A DNA stretch of 64,000 nucleotides from positions 310,001 to 374,000 of the forward strand of contig CAWGTM010000004.1 of NCBI GenBank assembly GCA_963825445.1, in the 5' to 3' direction. This DNA is from Actinophytocola sp963825445. Its GTDB lineage: Bacteria > Actinomycetota > Actinomycetes > Mycobacteriales > Pseudonocardiaceae. Of this stretch, positions 34,201 through 43,849 are shown in pieces. Both the position numbers and the translations under genes were made by a program. Every line of letters starts with the position of its first letter. The stretch's first letter is position 1. The notes beneath the pieces are model-generated. The model was not told the DNA's origin, made no database searches, and worked only from the letters and a program-made list of their open reading frames with translations.

Positions 34201-36012
34201 GGCCGAGCTCGCAGGCTGCCCGGCGTGCCGTCGAGGTCGGTCATCGGTGGCCAGCGCCTGGTGGGCGGCGATCGAGGACGCCGGCCGGCTGCGCGACGCG
34301 CTCGGCGTGCCCGTGCCCCCGGGGGTTCCCGACGTGTTCACCGAGCCGGTGGCCGACCCGCTCGGCGACCTGGTCGCCCGCTACGCCCGTACCCACGGGC
34401 CGTTCACCGCCGGCGAGATGGCCGCCCGCTGGGGCGTCGGGCGTCGCGGTCGTGACCGAGACGCTGCGCCGGCTGGCGCGCCGCGGGGCGGGTGGTCGAG
34501 GGCGAGTTCCGGCCCGGCGGGCGCGGCAGCGAGTGGTGCGACGCCGAGGTGCTGCGCGCGGCTGCGGCGCCGCTCCCTGGCCGCGCTGCGGCACGAGGTC
34601 GAGCCGGTCGAGCCGGCGACGCTCGGCCGGTTCCTGCCCGCGCTGGCAGCACGTCGGCGGCCGGCTGCGCGGCGTCGGCGGCGTGCTCGCGGTCGTCGAG
34701 CAGCTGGCCGGTTGCGCGGTCCCGGCCTCGGCGCTGGAGCCGCTGGTGCTGCGCGTCGCGGGTGATGGACTACCAGCCGGCCATGCTCGACGAGCTCACC
34801 GCGGCCGGCGAGGTGCTCTGGGCGGGGCCGGGCAGCCTGCCCGGCACCGACGGCTGGGTGAGCCTGCACCTGGCCGAGTCGGCCGCCCTCACGCTGCCCG
34901 ACCTCGACCCCGGCGAGCTGTCCGGGCCCGACGCGACCTTCGGCGACCTGCACCGGCAGGTCCTCGACGCGCTCGCCGGCGGCGGCGCCTACTTCTTCCG
35001 GCAGCTGTCCGACGCGGTCGGTGCCACCGACGACCAGGCCCTGCACGCCGCGCTGTGGGACCTGGTCTGGTCCGGCCGCGTCGGCAACGACACGCTGGCG
35101 CCGGTGCGCACGCTGGTCACGGCGGCAGCTCGGCCCACCGCACCCGTCGGCCCGCCCCGCGAGCCCGGCTGCACGGCGGCCGCCCAGGCGGCGCGGCCGG
35201 CCCGGGATGCCGTCTCGCACCGGGCCACCCACGGCCGCCGGACGCTGGTCGCTGCTGCCGGCGCGCGACGCCGACGCGACCCGGCGTGCCCACGCGACCG
35301 CCGAGCTGATGCTCGACCGGCACGGCGTCGTGACCCGCGGGGCGGTGACCAGCGAGCGGGTGCCCGGCGGCTTCGCGGCCGTCTACAGGGTGCTCGGCGG
35401 CGTTCGAGGAGTCCGGCCGCTGCCGTCGTGGCTACTTCGTCGCGGCTCTCGGCGCCGCCCAGTTCGCGACGGCCGGCGCGGTCGACCGGCTGCGCGCCGA
35501 GTCCGACCCGCCGCACCGCCACGACCGGTGCGGCTGCCGGCGGCAGCGACGGGCGGCGGGCGGTGACGCTGGCCGCCACCGATCCCGCCAACCCCTACGG
35601 CGCGGCCCTCGGCTGGCCCGCGCGCAGCGGCTCGGGCGACGATCGTCGGCGGCTCGCCGGACACCGGCCGGGGCGCAAGGCGGGAGCGCTGGTGGTGCTC
35701 GTCGACGGCGAGCTGGTGCTCTACGTCGAGCGCGGCGGGCGCACCCTGCTCACGTTCACCGGCCCCGGCACGGGCTCAGGCACGGGTCCGGGCACCGGCG
35801 CGGGCAACGGTCCCGACGTGGGAGGCGACGTCGACGACGACCGGCTGATGATCGCGGTCGACGCGCTCGCGCTCGCCGTGCGCGACGGCTCCCTGGGGCG
35901 GATCACCGTGCAGCGAGCCGACGGTGAGCAGGTGCTCGGCAGCCGTCTCGGCGCAGCGCTCGAGGCGGCCGGTTTCCACGCCACACCCCGCGGGCTCCGG
36001 TTGCGGGCCTGA
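31290..36012 (+). CDS. lhr: ATP-dependent DNA helicase Lhr (5' end missing, many frameshifts)
   Basis: This is a superfamily 2 DNA repair helicase of ~1500 residues. Reading across frames gives Walker A (VVAPTGSGKTLAAFLWALDRL), VLYVSPLKALAVDVERNLRAPL, ITTPESLFLVL, the DEVH box TVIVDEVHAVAGTKRGAHL, the SAT motif RIGLSATVRPTDEVARFLGG, STIVFANSRRLAERL, SSLELGIDMGAVDLVVQVEAP, and QRVGRAGHQ. The Lhr-specific C-terminal region follows (PFGLQVHAP, EDAGRLRDALGVPVPPG, VMDYQPAMLDELTAAGEVLWAG, ending TPRGLRLRA). The initiating ~15-20 residues are replaced by SDR sequence. More than 20 indels, both insertions and deletions, are needed, which indicates poor sequence quality. Confidence 0.85.
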
Positions 36013-36026
36013 GAGATCCGGCGCCG

Positions 36027-37040
36027 TCAGTGGTCGGCGACCTCGCGCCGGTGGCCCTCCGCGAGCTGCCGCAGCACCTCCTCGTCGAGCACCGACCGGG
36101 CAGCCACGGCGACCCGGCACGGGGTCAGCGCCCTGAGCGTGGCCGTGCGCCGGCCGTGCTCGAGCGTCGCCCGCTCCCCCAGCACTGCCCCCGGCCCCAC
36201 CTCGGCCACGACCTCGTCGTCGACGTCGACCTGCAGCAGGCCGTCGAGCAGCAGGTAGATCTCGTCGGCCTGCTGGCCCTGCTCGGTGAGGTGCTCGCCG
36301 GCTGCCAGCTTCTGCACCCGCGGCTTCTCGCCCGAACGCATGATCGCCAGCGACAGCTCCCGCTCGAGGGCCGACTCGACCTCGGTGACCAGCACGGGCG
36401 AGTCGGCCGCGCCCCAGGGGGTCTGCTGGCCGAACATGTTCGTGCTCCACTGCTGGTAGTCGATGGTCGCCGACTTGCGCGCCAGCCGGCCGTCGCCGTC
36501 GTAGACCCAGTGCCGGGGGAACGGACTGGCGCCGACCAGCTCGTGCTCCTGACGGCCGTCGGCGTGCAGGGTCATCCGCAGCGTGGTCCACGCCAGCGGC
36601 GCGGCGATCTGGACGAACGGCGGCCTGCTGACCCGCCGCGGTGCCGGCACGCCGGTGCGTCCGCCCGCGGTCTGCTCGAAGCAGACGGCCGTCGCGCCCT
36701 GGCTGCCGTCGATCGGCTCGGCCGACTGGCGGTCGGGCAGCGGTACGGCGGCGAACGTCGCGTCGAAGCGGCCCACCCGCAGCGTCGTCGACCCGATCCG
36801 GCCGCGACCCTCGTGCCCGAACTCGACCACCACCCCGTCGCGTACCTCGATCCACGCCTCCAGCTTGTTCGCGAAGCGGGCCCGGTCGGCGGCGAGGAAG
36901 GCGTCGACGTCGTCGATCTGGTCCGGCGGTGGGTCGTCGTAGCGCGACATGCCGACCTGGAAGGGCACCTTGAACACAGCCCCGGTGACCGCCTCGGACG
37001 GAATCCACGAGATCGTCGTCGCTGACCCAGATACGCGCAT
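36027..37040 (-). CDS. Cyclic-nucleotide-binding domain protein without DNA-binding domain
   Basis: The protein has 337 residues in one clean frame. The N-terminal ~210 residues (ISWIPSEAVTGAVFKVPFQVGMSRYDDPPPD, then VYDGDGRLARKSATIDYQQW) are a domain I do not recognise. The C-terminal ~120 residues are a cNMP-binding/Crp-like beta-roll: KLAAGEHLTEQGQQADEIYLLLDGLLQV, then GPGAVLGERATLEHGRRTATLRAL, where GERA...RRTAT resembles the phosphate-binding cassette. No helix-turn-helix follows, so it is a sensor or effector rather than a Crp regulator. It is convergent with lhr, 14 nt apart. Confidence 0.8.
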   Translation of the reverse strand: MRVSGSATTISWIPSEAVTGAVFKVPFQVGMSRYDDPPPDQIDDVDAFLAADRARFANKLEAWIEVRDGVVVEFGHEGRGRIGSTTLRVGRFDATFAAVPLPDRQSAEPIDGSQGATAVCFEQTAGGRTGVPAPRRVSRPPFVQIAAPLAWTTLRMTLHADGRQEHELVGASPFPRHWVYDGDGRLARKSATIDYQQWSTNMFGQQTPWGAADSPVLVTEVESALERELSLAIMRSGEKPRVQKLAAGEHLTEQGQQADEIYLLLDGLLQVDVDDEVVAEVGPGAVLGERATLEHGRRTATLRALTPCRVAVAARSVLDEEVLRQLAEGHRREVADH

Positions 37041-37122
37041 GTCGGCACCTTACGCACGGATCGCCCTCCCGGCGGCAACTTTGTGCGTGGTTTGAGACCT
37101 GATGCGCTGCGCGCCGACGCTC

Positions 37123-39390
37123 TCAACCCCGGACGTCGCCGCCCGGGTCGGCCGCCGGCCGCAGTCCCTCGCGGCGGAAGGCGCTCCCGAGCGGGTCGCC
37201 CAGCTGCGCGGCGTAGGTGGCACTCATGTGCTCGAGGTCGCGGAACACGACGGTGCTGCCGACGACCATCGGGCACAGGCCGCGCGAGCAGAACCACGCT
37301 CGTGGGTTGACGAAGCCGACGCCGGTTGCCGCTGCCGCATCGCGCGCCGCTTCCAGCATCAGGACCGAACGGTCGCTGACGGAGAACGCGCAGTCGCCGA
37401 GGTTCTGACCGCCGGCCAGGCAGGGAGCGGACAGCTCCGGTATGCCCGGCGTGTTGCCGATCACGATGGTCCTGCCGACGGAGTCGCCGAGCATGCCGAT
37501 GGTCTGCCGCAGCCCGGCGTCGAACAGCTCGGCCAGCTCCGCGTCGTTCTCGGTGCGCTGCCCGTCGGTGCCGACGGCACCGGGCGGCACGTCGCTGGCC
37601 AGCACCAGCACGTCGGGCTGGAGCAGCTCGATCTGTGCCATCGCCCACGGACGGAAGTCGAGGCAGCCGCGGAAGCCTCCGTCGCCGAAGTCGGGGACCA
37701 TCTGCGAGGAGGTGCATCCCGACCGCACCAGGTAGTACGCCGCGTACCCGTCCTGCAGGGCGATCTCCTCCAGGGCCGGGATCCACTGCCGGGCGTGGGA
37801 GTCGCCGAACGTCACCATCACCTTGTCGCTGCCGACCACGCCACGCTCGCACAGCTGCCCGTACGCCCGGTCGTAGTCACACTCCCCCACCCCGGGAATG
37901 TCGCTCGCGAGGTCGAGCAGGGCTGGGTGCAGCTGGCCGGGGATGGCGACGTCGTCGCGTGCCGCCTCGGCGGAGGCCTGGACGATCGCCACCGACGGGC
38001 TGCGGTTGAGCGGGAACCCGGTCTCGTTGCCGGCGCCGCGCACCGTGATGGCCGGGGCCGCTGACACCCTCCCCGCCTCGTGCTGGACCGCCCAGTCGGC
38101 GATGACAACGGCGCCGAGGCTGAAGACCACGGCAGCCGGATAGAGCAGCAGGCCACGACGGGTGGCCGCCCGCAGGTGCACCGACCGCCGGAACGGGTTC
38201 TCCACCAGCTGGTACGACGCCACGGAGGCGAGCAGCGCGGCAGACAGCAGGACCAGGTTCTGCGACACCGGCAGCGCGTGCCCGACGTAGGCGGCGGGGA
38301 TCAGCAGGAAGGGCCAGTGCCACAGGTAGAACGAGTAGGACCAGTCCCCGAGCAGCTGACACGGCCGGCGATCGAGCAGCAAGCCGGGCCCGAGCCGGGC
38401 CCGCCCGCTGCCTCCCGCGATGAGCAGGACCGTACCCAGCACGGGTAGCAGGGCGGCGGACCCGGGGAACGGGGTCTGCGCGCTGAAGGTGAAGACGGCC
38501 ATCAGCACCGCGGCCAGCCCGACCCAGGCGCCGAAGGCACGGACGGCGACGGGCAGCCGGAGAATCCACGCCATCCCTATGGCGCAGCACGCTCCGGCGG
38601 CGAGCTCCCACGCCCGGGCGAACGTCGAGAAGTAGGCCTCGGCCGGGGACGACCCGGTGCGCACGATCGACCAGCACGGGGAGGTCCCGCCGATGACTGC
38701 CAGCGTGAGCACGAGCCAGCGGGTGGGTACCGGCCCCGCACCGGAGGGCTGTCCCTCGGTCCGGCGTCCCTGGCGTTGCCGCCAGACCGCGTAGCCGCCG
38801 ACCAGGCAGGTGAGCAGGAGCGGCCAGACGAGATAGAACTGCTCCTCGACGGCCAGGGACCAGAAGTGCTGCAGCGGCGAGGCAGGGTTGTCGGCCGCGA
38901 AGTAGTCGGTGTTGTCCCGGCTGAACTTCACGTTGGCGGAGAAGAACGTCGCCCACACCGAGTCGGTGACGATCGCCGCCATCTGGACGTAGTCGAGCAT
39001 CAGCGACGCCACCGCGAGAGTCGACACGATCACGAGGGTGGCTGCGGGCGGGATGCGGCGAGCCCGTCGGCTGTAGAAGCGGCCCAGCCGGATCGTGCCG
39101 GTGCGCTGCGCCTCGTGGACCAGCAGCTGCGTGATCAGGAAACCCGAGACCACGAAGAAGACGTCCACGCCCACGAAGCCGCCCGACAGGGCATCGATGC
39201 CCGCGTGGTCGAGCGCGACGGCGAGGACCGCCACCGCACGCAGGCCCTGGATGTCACGGCGGAACCCGTCGGCTGACCGACCTTTCCGGGCTGAGGCTTC
39301 GGTCTGCGCACCGGTCGCGTCGACGCCGGAAGCGCCGGGCTCGGTTCGGGCTCGACCAAGGGACGCATGAAACCCACGGACCTGAACCAT
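37123..39390 (-). CDS. OafA/YrhL-type acyltransferase with SGNH domain
   Basis: This ~755-residue membrane acyltransferase has a cytoplasmic N-terminal extension (~45 residues), then an acyltransferase-3 domain of about ten helices beginning RRDIQGLRAVAVLAVALDHAG, with GFVGVDVFFVVSGFLIT and FYSRRARRIPPAATLV and WSLAVEEQFYLVWP. The extracytoplasmic SGNH domain shows the nucleophile in FGDSHARQW and the DxxH pair in FRDLEHMSATYA. Such proteins O-acetylate cell-wall sugars, exopolysaccharide or glycolipids; the acceptor is unknown. ATG 39,390 follows GAGGGGG; a GTG 15 nt upstream is an alternative. Confidence 0.92.
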   Translation of the reverse strand: MVQVRGFHASLGRARTEPGASGVDATGAQTEASARKGRSADGFRRDIQGLRAVAVLAVALDHAGIDALSGGFVGVDVFFVVSGFLITQLLVHEAQRTGTIRLGRFYSRRARRIPPAATLVIVSTLAVASLMLDYVQMAAIVTDSVWATFFSANVKFSRDNTDYFAADNPASPLQHFWSLAVEEQFYLVWPLLLTCLVGGYAVWRQRQGRRTEGQPSGAGPVPTRWLVLTLAVIGGTSPCWSIVRTGSSPAEAYFSTFARAWELAAGACCAIGMAWILRLPVAVRAFGAWVGLAAVLMAVFTFSAQTPFPGSAALLPVLGTVLLIAGGSGRARLGPGLLLDRRPCQLLGDWSYSFYLWHWPFLLIPAAYVGHALPVSQNLVLLSAALLASVASYQLVENPFRRSVHLRAATRRGLLLYPAAVVFSLGAVVIADWAVQHEAGRVSAAPAITVRGAGNETGFPLNRSPSVAIVQASAEAARDDVAIPGQLHPALLDLASDIPGVGECDYDRAYGQLCERGVVGSDKVMVTFGDSHARQWIPALEEIALQDGYAAYYLVRSGCTSSQMVPDFGDGGFRGCLDFRPWAMAQIELLQPDVLVLASDVPPGAVGTDGQRTENDAELAELFDAGLRQTIGMLGDSVGRTIVIGNTPGIPELSAPCLAGGQNLGDCAFSVSDRSVLMLEAARDAAAATGVGFVNPRAWFCSRGLCPMVVGSTVVFRDLEHMSATYAAQLGDPLGSAFRREGLRPAADPGGDVRG

Positions 39391-39481
39391 GGTCCCCCTC
39401 GGCACCGGCGACAGACGGTGCGCCCCGTTTGAGTCCCCGATCTCGGGTGCGCGGTCCGCGAGTGCCGCGCCCGACGTGTGG

Positions 39482-39922
39482 TCAGCCGCGCCGCCGTCTA
39501 CGGGCTGGGCCCGGAGGCTGTGGCCGGCTAGAGAAAGAGCACGCCGTAGGTCGGGGTGTGGTGCTGGTCATGCGGCTGCGACAGACGCCACCCTCCCGAC
39601 TGGGGGGTGCCGGGACGGCCACCGGCTTGACAGCCAGCGAGAGCCGACGCTCCTCGGGGGTGACCAGCGACGGTGAGGCCGTACGCGCCTCTTCGAGCGC
39701 GAGCTGGTCGCTGACCTCGCGCAGCACCCGTGACAGCGGCACCTCCAGCGCGCCGCACAGGGCAGCCAGCATCTCCGAGGAGGCTTCCTTCTGGCCGCGC
39801 TCGATCTCGGAGATGTAGCCGAGGCTGACTCGGGCGTCACCCGACACCTGCCGCAGCGTGCGGCCCTGGCGGATCCGCTGCTTGCGCAGCACGTCACCGA
39901 GGAGGCGTCGCAGCACGATCAT
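39482..39922 (-). CDS. clgR: XRE family regulator ClgR
   Basis: The first ~80 residues form a Cro/CI helix-turn-helix (LLGDVLRKQRIRQGRTLRQVSGDARVSLGYISEIERGQKEASSEML), strongly like ClgR, the activator of clp protease and recA-linked genes in actinobacteria. The position next to cinA and pgsA matches the conserved clgR locus. The last ~35 residues are Arg/Pro-rich and atypical, so the true C-terminus may be altered by an indel near 39,600. ClgR is normally degraded by ClpP via its C-terminus, which cannot be judged here. Confidence 0.85.
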   Translation of the reverse strand: MIVLRRLLGDVLRKQRIRQGRTLRQVSGDARVSLGYISEIERGQKEASSEMLAALCGALEVPLSRVLREVSDQLALEEARTASPSLVTPEERRLSLAVKPVAVPAPPSREGGVCRSRMTSTTPRPTACSFSSRPQPPGPARRRRRG

Positions 39923-40039
39923 GCGGTCCCAGCCCCTCGGTCAGCCGACGCGCGAGCGCGACGGGCGGTGGTCCTTGCCCTCCACCGTACCCGGCGGGGA
40001 GGTGGGGCAGTGAGCAGACTTCGGGGGCGAGTCGCGATC

Positions 40040-40543
40040 TCAGCCCTCCAGCGAGTCACGCAGCAGCCTCAGCGCGGCACCGACGGCGGCCGCGCGCACC
40101 TGCTCACGCTCGCCCGGAGACACCAGGTCCTCGGTCCTGGTCTCGCTCGGGCCGGCGACTGCCACGTGCACCGTTCCGACCGGTTTGTCCTCGACCTGCT
40201 CGGGGCCGGCGACGCCTGTGGTCGCAACGCCCCACTCAGCGCCCAGCACGTCGCGCACCGACTCGGCCATCGCGGCTGCCGTCTCGGTCGCCACCGTGCC
40301 GTGCCGGCTCACCACCTCGGCCGGGACGCGGAGCAGACCGGTCTTGACGTCCTCGGCGTACGCGACGAGACCACCACGCACCACGGCAGAGGCGCCTGGC
40401 ACCGCCACCAGCGTGGCGCAGACCAGGCCGCCGGTGAGGGACTCGGCCGTGGCTACCGTCTGCCCGTCGGCGGTGAGCCGGGCGACCACGTGGCTGGCCA
40501 CCCACTCGGCGACCTGCTCGGCCGGCGACCCGGGGTGACTCAT
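40040..40543 (-). CDS. cinA: CinA C-terminal type nicotinamide-nucleotide amidohydrolase
   Basis: This ~167-residue protein is a stand-alone CinA C-terminal domain (PncC type) that deamidates NMN to nicotinate mononucleotide in pyridine salvage. Landmarks: TVATAESLTGGLVCATLVAVPGAS, VVRGGLVAYAEDVKTGLLRV, GVATTGVAGPEQVEDKPVGTVHVAV. The ATG at 40,543 follows a short mini-ORF; an in-frame upstream ATG at 40,570 is possible. It lies in the usual pgsA-cinA-clgR order. Confidence 0.92.
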   Translation of the reverse strand: MSHPGSPAEQVAEWVASHVVARLTADGQTVATAESLTGGLVCATLVAVPGASAVVRGGLVAYAEDVKTGLLRVPAEVVSRHGTVATETAAAMAESVRDVLGAEWGVATTGVAGPEQVEDKPVGTVHVAVAGPSETRTEDLVSPGEREQVRAAAVGAALRLLRDSLEG

Positions 40544-40553
40544 GGGCGCCTGC

Positions 40554-40640
40554 TCATCGGTTGTCCTCACGCCTGCCCGCTCGCGGATGTGGCCTCACGG
40601 GTGCCTCCTCACGCCTACCTGCTCGCGGATGTGGCCTCAT
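40554..40640 (-). CDS. 28-residue repeat peptide upstream of cinA
   Basis: ATG at 40,640, preceded by GAGGAGG, opens a frame that reads MRPHPRAGRREEAP and then, from an internal GTG with its own GGAGG, VRPHPRAGRREDNR, ending 10 nt before the cinA ATG. It is encoded by a 42-bp duplicated segment. It could be a leader peptide or merely duplicated translation-start DNA. Arg-rich and of unknown function. Confidence 0.35.
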   Translation of the reverse strand: MRPHPRAGRREEAPVRPHPRAGRREDNR

Positions 40641-40646
40641 GGGTCC
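40564..40646. repeat. 42-bp tandem duplication in the pgsA-cinA gap
   Basis: TCCTCACGCCTGCCCGCTCG and the following 22 bases recur at 40,606 with four or five differences. Read on the minus strand, each copy contains a GGAGG followed by a start codon. Confidence 0.85.
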
Positions 40647-40663
40647 TCCTCACAACTGCCGGA

Positions 40664-41305
40664 TCATGGCGCGTCACGTCCCTTGCGCCGCAGCGCCACT
40701 GCCCGGGCGACGTAGTCGAGCCCGGTGACGAGCGTGATCAGCACCGTCGCGACGAGCACCGTGTACAGCACCCAGCCGAAGACGGGGTCGAGCGCGTCGT
40801 CCACCGGATCCGGCATCGGCACCAGGTAGGCGATCAGCACCGCGATCTGCAGCGTCGTCTTGAGCTTGCCGCCCGGGCTGGCCGAGATCACCCCGAAGCG
40901 GATCACCCAGAAGCGCAGCGCCGTGACCCCCCACTCCCTGACCAGGATCACCAGCGTCGCCCACCAGGGCAGCTCGCCCAGGTAGGACAGGCCGACGAAG
41001 GCGACCCCGGTCAGGAGCTTGTCGGCTATCGGGTCGGCGACGGCTCCCACGTCGGTGACCAGGCCGTGCTTGCGGGCCAGGTAGCCGTCGACCTGGTCGG
41101 TGATCGAGGCCACCACGAACACGACGAGCGCCGCCCAGCGCCAGGCGTCGGAGTCGTCGCCCTCGACGAGCAGCCAGCCGAAGACGGGCACCAGCAGCAG
41201 CCGCAGCATGGTGAGCCCGTTGGCGATGTTCCAGTTGCTCGGCGGCTGGACCCGTTGCGCCTGGTTGGCCGGTCGCACCCGGAAACCGGCGTCGTCGTGG
41301 CTCAT
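40664..41305 (-). CDS. pgsA: CDP-diacylglycerol--glycerol-3-phosphate 3-phosphatidyltransferase
   Basis: This 213-residue integral membrane enzyme makes phosphatidylglycerophosphate. The CDP-alcohol phosphatase motif DQVDGYLARKHGLVTDVGAVADPIADK fits D-x2-DG-x2-AR-x8-G-x3-D-x3-D exactly. PSNWNIANGLTMLRLLLVPVF is the usual N-terminus, and about five helices follow. It overlaps the rimO stop as ATGA. Confidence 0.95.
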   Translation of the reverse strand: MSHDDAGFRVRPANQAQRVQPPSNWNIANGLTMLRLLLVPVFGWLLVEGDDSDAWRWAALVVFVVASITDQVDGYLARKHGLVTDVGAVADPIADKLLTGVAFVGLSYLGELPWWATLVILVREWGVTALRFWVIRFGVISASPGGKLKTTLQIAVLIAYLVPMPDPVDDALDPVFGWVLYTVLVATVLITLVTGLDYVARAVALRRKGRDAP

Positions 41306-42804
41306 CGACCGCCCTCCCGGCTGCGGGCGACCAGGTCTGCGCCCCGGCTCGCCTCGACGGTCGCGGTCACCAGGTCACCGACCGCTGCACCGGCCGGTGC
41401 GCCCAGCACGGTCGTAGTGCCGTCGACGTCCGGGCCCTGGTGCGCTCGACCGCCCTCGACGCCGCCCTCGCCGGCCCGCGACTCGACCAGCACCTCCACC
41501 TGCTCGCCGACGCGGTGCTCGGCGCGTGGGCGGTGAGCTCCTCGACCAGCCGTCCGAGCTGCTCGACCCGGGCTGGACTCTCGCCGGGGGGAGCTTGTCC
41601 GCCAGCGCGGCGGCCTCGGTGCCGTCCTCGTCGGAGTAGCCGAAGACGCCCACGACGTCGAGCCGGGCGGCGGCCAGGAAGTCCGATCGAGCACCTGCGA
41701 CGTCGTGCCTCGGTCTCGCCGGGGAAGCCGACGATGACGTTGCTGCGCACGCCGGCCTCGCGGCGCGCGGTCGCGGACGTCGTCGAGGAGGTCGAGGAAG
41801 CGCTCGGGGTCGCCGAAGCGGCGCATCCGCCGCAGCACCGACGGGCTGGAGTGCTGGAAGGACAGGTCGAAGTACGGCGCGACGCCCGGGGTGCGCGTCA
41901 TCACGTCGAGCAGGCCGGGCCGCACCTCGGCCGGCTGCAGGTACGACACGCCGCACCCGCTCGATGCCGTCGACGGCGGCCAGCTCGCGGCAGCAACTGT
42001 CTCGAGCAGCCGCAGGTCGCCGAGGTCCTTGCCGTACGACGTGGAGTTCTCGCTGACGCAGGACAGCTCGCGGACGCCCTTGCTCGGCAAGCCAGCGCGG
42101 CCTCGGCGAGCACGTCGGCGGGCCGGCCGGGAGACGAACGAGCCGCGAAACGACGGGATGGCGCAGAACGAGCAGCGGCGGTCACAGCCCGACGCCAGCT
42201 TGACCGGCGCGACGGCCCTCCGCCCAGCCGCCTGCGCACGACCGGCGGGCCGGACGCGGGCGCCACGCCGGCGGGCAGGTCGGGCTGTGCGGGCCGGTGC
42301 GCGTGGCCCGGGACGCGAGCCGCGTGTCGTCGCGGTCGACGGGGTGACCGGCAGCAGCGTGCGCCGGTCGCGCGGCGTGTGCGAGGGCCGGGCGCGACCG
42401 TCGAGCAGGCATCGTCGCAGCCGGGCGGCGATGGCGGGGTAGGCGTCGAAGCCGAGCACCGCGTCGGCCTCGGGCAGCGCCTCGGCGAGCTGCTCTGCCG
42501 TAGCGCTCGGCCAGGCAGCCGACCGCGACCACCTGGGCGCGGCCTGGTCGCTTGGTCGGCGGCGGCGAGCAGGGTGTCGACCGAGTCCTTCTTGGCCGAC
42601 TCGACGAAGCCGCAGGTGTTGACCAGCACGGCGTCGGCGTCGGCGGCGTCAGCCACCAGCGCGAAGCCCCTGGTCGGCCAGCCGCGCGGCCAGCTCCTCG
42701 GAGTCGGCCTCGTTGCGCGCGCAGCCGAGAGTGACGAGCGCGAAGCGACGCGCGGAGGCCGGGTCGCTGCGGTGCGACCGCGGCACAGAGGGCACCGGGC
42801 TCAT
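41302..42804 (-). CDS. rimO: Ribosomal protein S12 methylthiotransferase RimO (frameshifts)
   Basis: This radical-SAM/Fe-S enzyme adds a methylthio group to an Asp of ribosomal protein S12. Visible parts: the N-terminal UPF0004 domain (FALVTLGCARNEADSEELAARL, VLVNTCGFVESAKKDSVDTLL, VVAVGCLAERYG), the radical-SAM triad CDRRCSFC in VKLASGCDRRCSFCAIPSFRG, then YGKDLGDLRLLET and YFDLSFQHSSPSVLRRMRRFGDPERF, NVIVGFPGETEA and FGYSDEDGTEAAAL, and the C-terminal TRAM region. Around eight frame changes are needed. Size and order match a ~490-residue enzyme. Confidence 0.88.
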
Positions 42805-42859
42805 GATGCCGCCCAGTATGGCCGAGAGGGCGCATGCTTCGCGGCCGCGACGACCGGCG

Positions 42860-43790
42860 CGGCGGCGCCGGCGCCGTGCGCTCGCCGCCGAGCGTGCATG
42901 ACGTGACCACTTGCCCCGGTCTGGGCAGCGGAGCCGAGGTCGCTTGCCGTCGACACCGACATGGACGGACGGCTCGGGCGCGCCGACGATGCACCGGTGA
43001 TCGCATGCAGGGTCTGGGGGCTGGGTCGGGCGCCGACCGGTGCCCCGGAAGACACCGAGCCGGTCGCGTCGCGCGACGAGGAACGACGTCTTGCGGCCGC
43101 CGTTCATGTCGCCGACAGGGTGACGCGTGGCATGGTCGGGCGCTGCCACATCGCTGCGAAGCGCGCCGTCGTCGGTCGGCGGCCTGCTGGCCGCGAGCGG
43201 CGCTGGTCTGCGTCGGCGCCGCGCGTGGTCGCGGTCGCCCGTGGCGGTCACCGTGGTCGGCGGGGCCGGCGTGGACCGGCAGCCGGGCCGGGCCGCCGCA
43301 CGAGGACCAGCAACAGGATGAGGCGATGAGGACCACGAGCGCGCGCCACGCCAATGGGCGGGCGCGGCGCGCGCTGCGGCGAACCGGCTGCTCGGCCTCG
43401 AGCAGACCCCCCGCGCGCGGCTCACCGGCGCGAGGCGTAGGCGCGTCGTACTCGGCCACCAACGGCTCGGCCTCGATGCCCAGCATCGGGCCAGCGCGCG
43501 GATGTGGCCGCGGGCGTAGACGTCCCCTCCGCAGGCGGAGAAGTCGTCGAGCTCGATGGCCTCGATGACGTGCGGCCGGATCCGGGTGCGGGCGGCCAGG
43601 TCGTCGATGACAGCCACCTGGGCCCGCGGCAGCCGCGAGCTGTGAGCCGATCACCGGGTCGGCGGGTGCGGCAGGCTCGGGCCCGCCAGCGGACGCCAGC
43701 GTGCCGCCGGCGGGCCATCGGCTCGTCGTCGCCGTCAGGCCGGGCCGGCGCCTGCTCGTCGTCGAGCGCCCACGGTCAGTGCTCCTCGCC
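42860..43790 (-). CDS. RodZ-like helix-turn-helix membrane protein (frameshifts)
   Basis: VIDDLAARTRIRPHVIEAIELDDF, then CGGDVYARGHIRALARMLGIEAEPLVAEYDA, is the cytoplasmic HTH of the RodZ-like protein normally found between ftsK and rimO in actinobacteria. A transmembrane segment follows (WRALVVLIASS) and a C-terminal DUF4115-type region, recognisable near its end as VDGKDLGSAAQTGQVV only by joining frames. Several indels blur both ends, so the boundaries are approximate. Likely role: cell-shape or peptidoglycan organisation. Confidence 0.65.
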
Positions 43791-43849
43791 GATCACCGAT
43801 TGGTGCACCACGTCGGACCCGCGCCGCCGCTGCGCCCCCACGTCAACGG

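Noticed and set aside
36027..37040. Family 2B encapsulin shell protein
   Set aside because: The cNMP-binding domain is C-terminal rather than inserted, and no HK97-type segments or cargo enzyme gene are visible.
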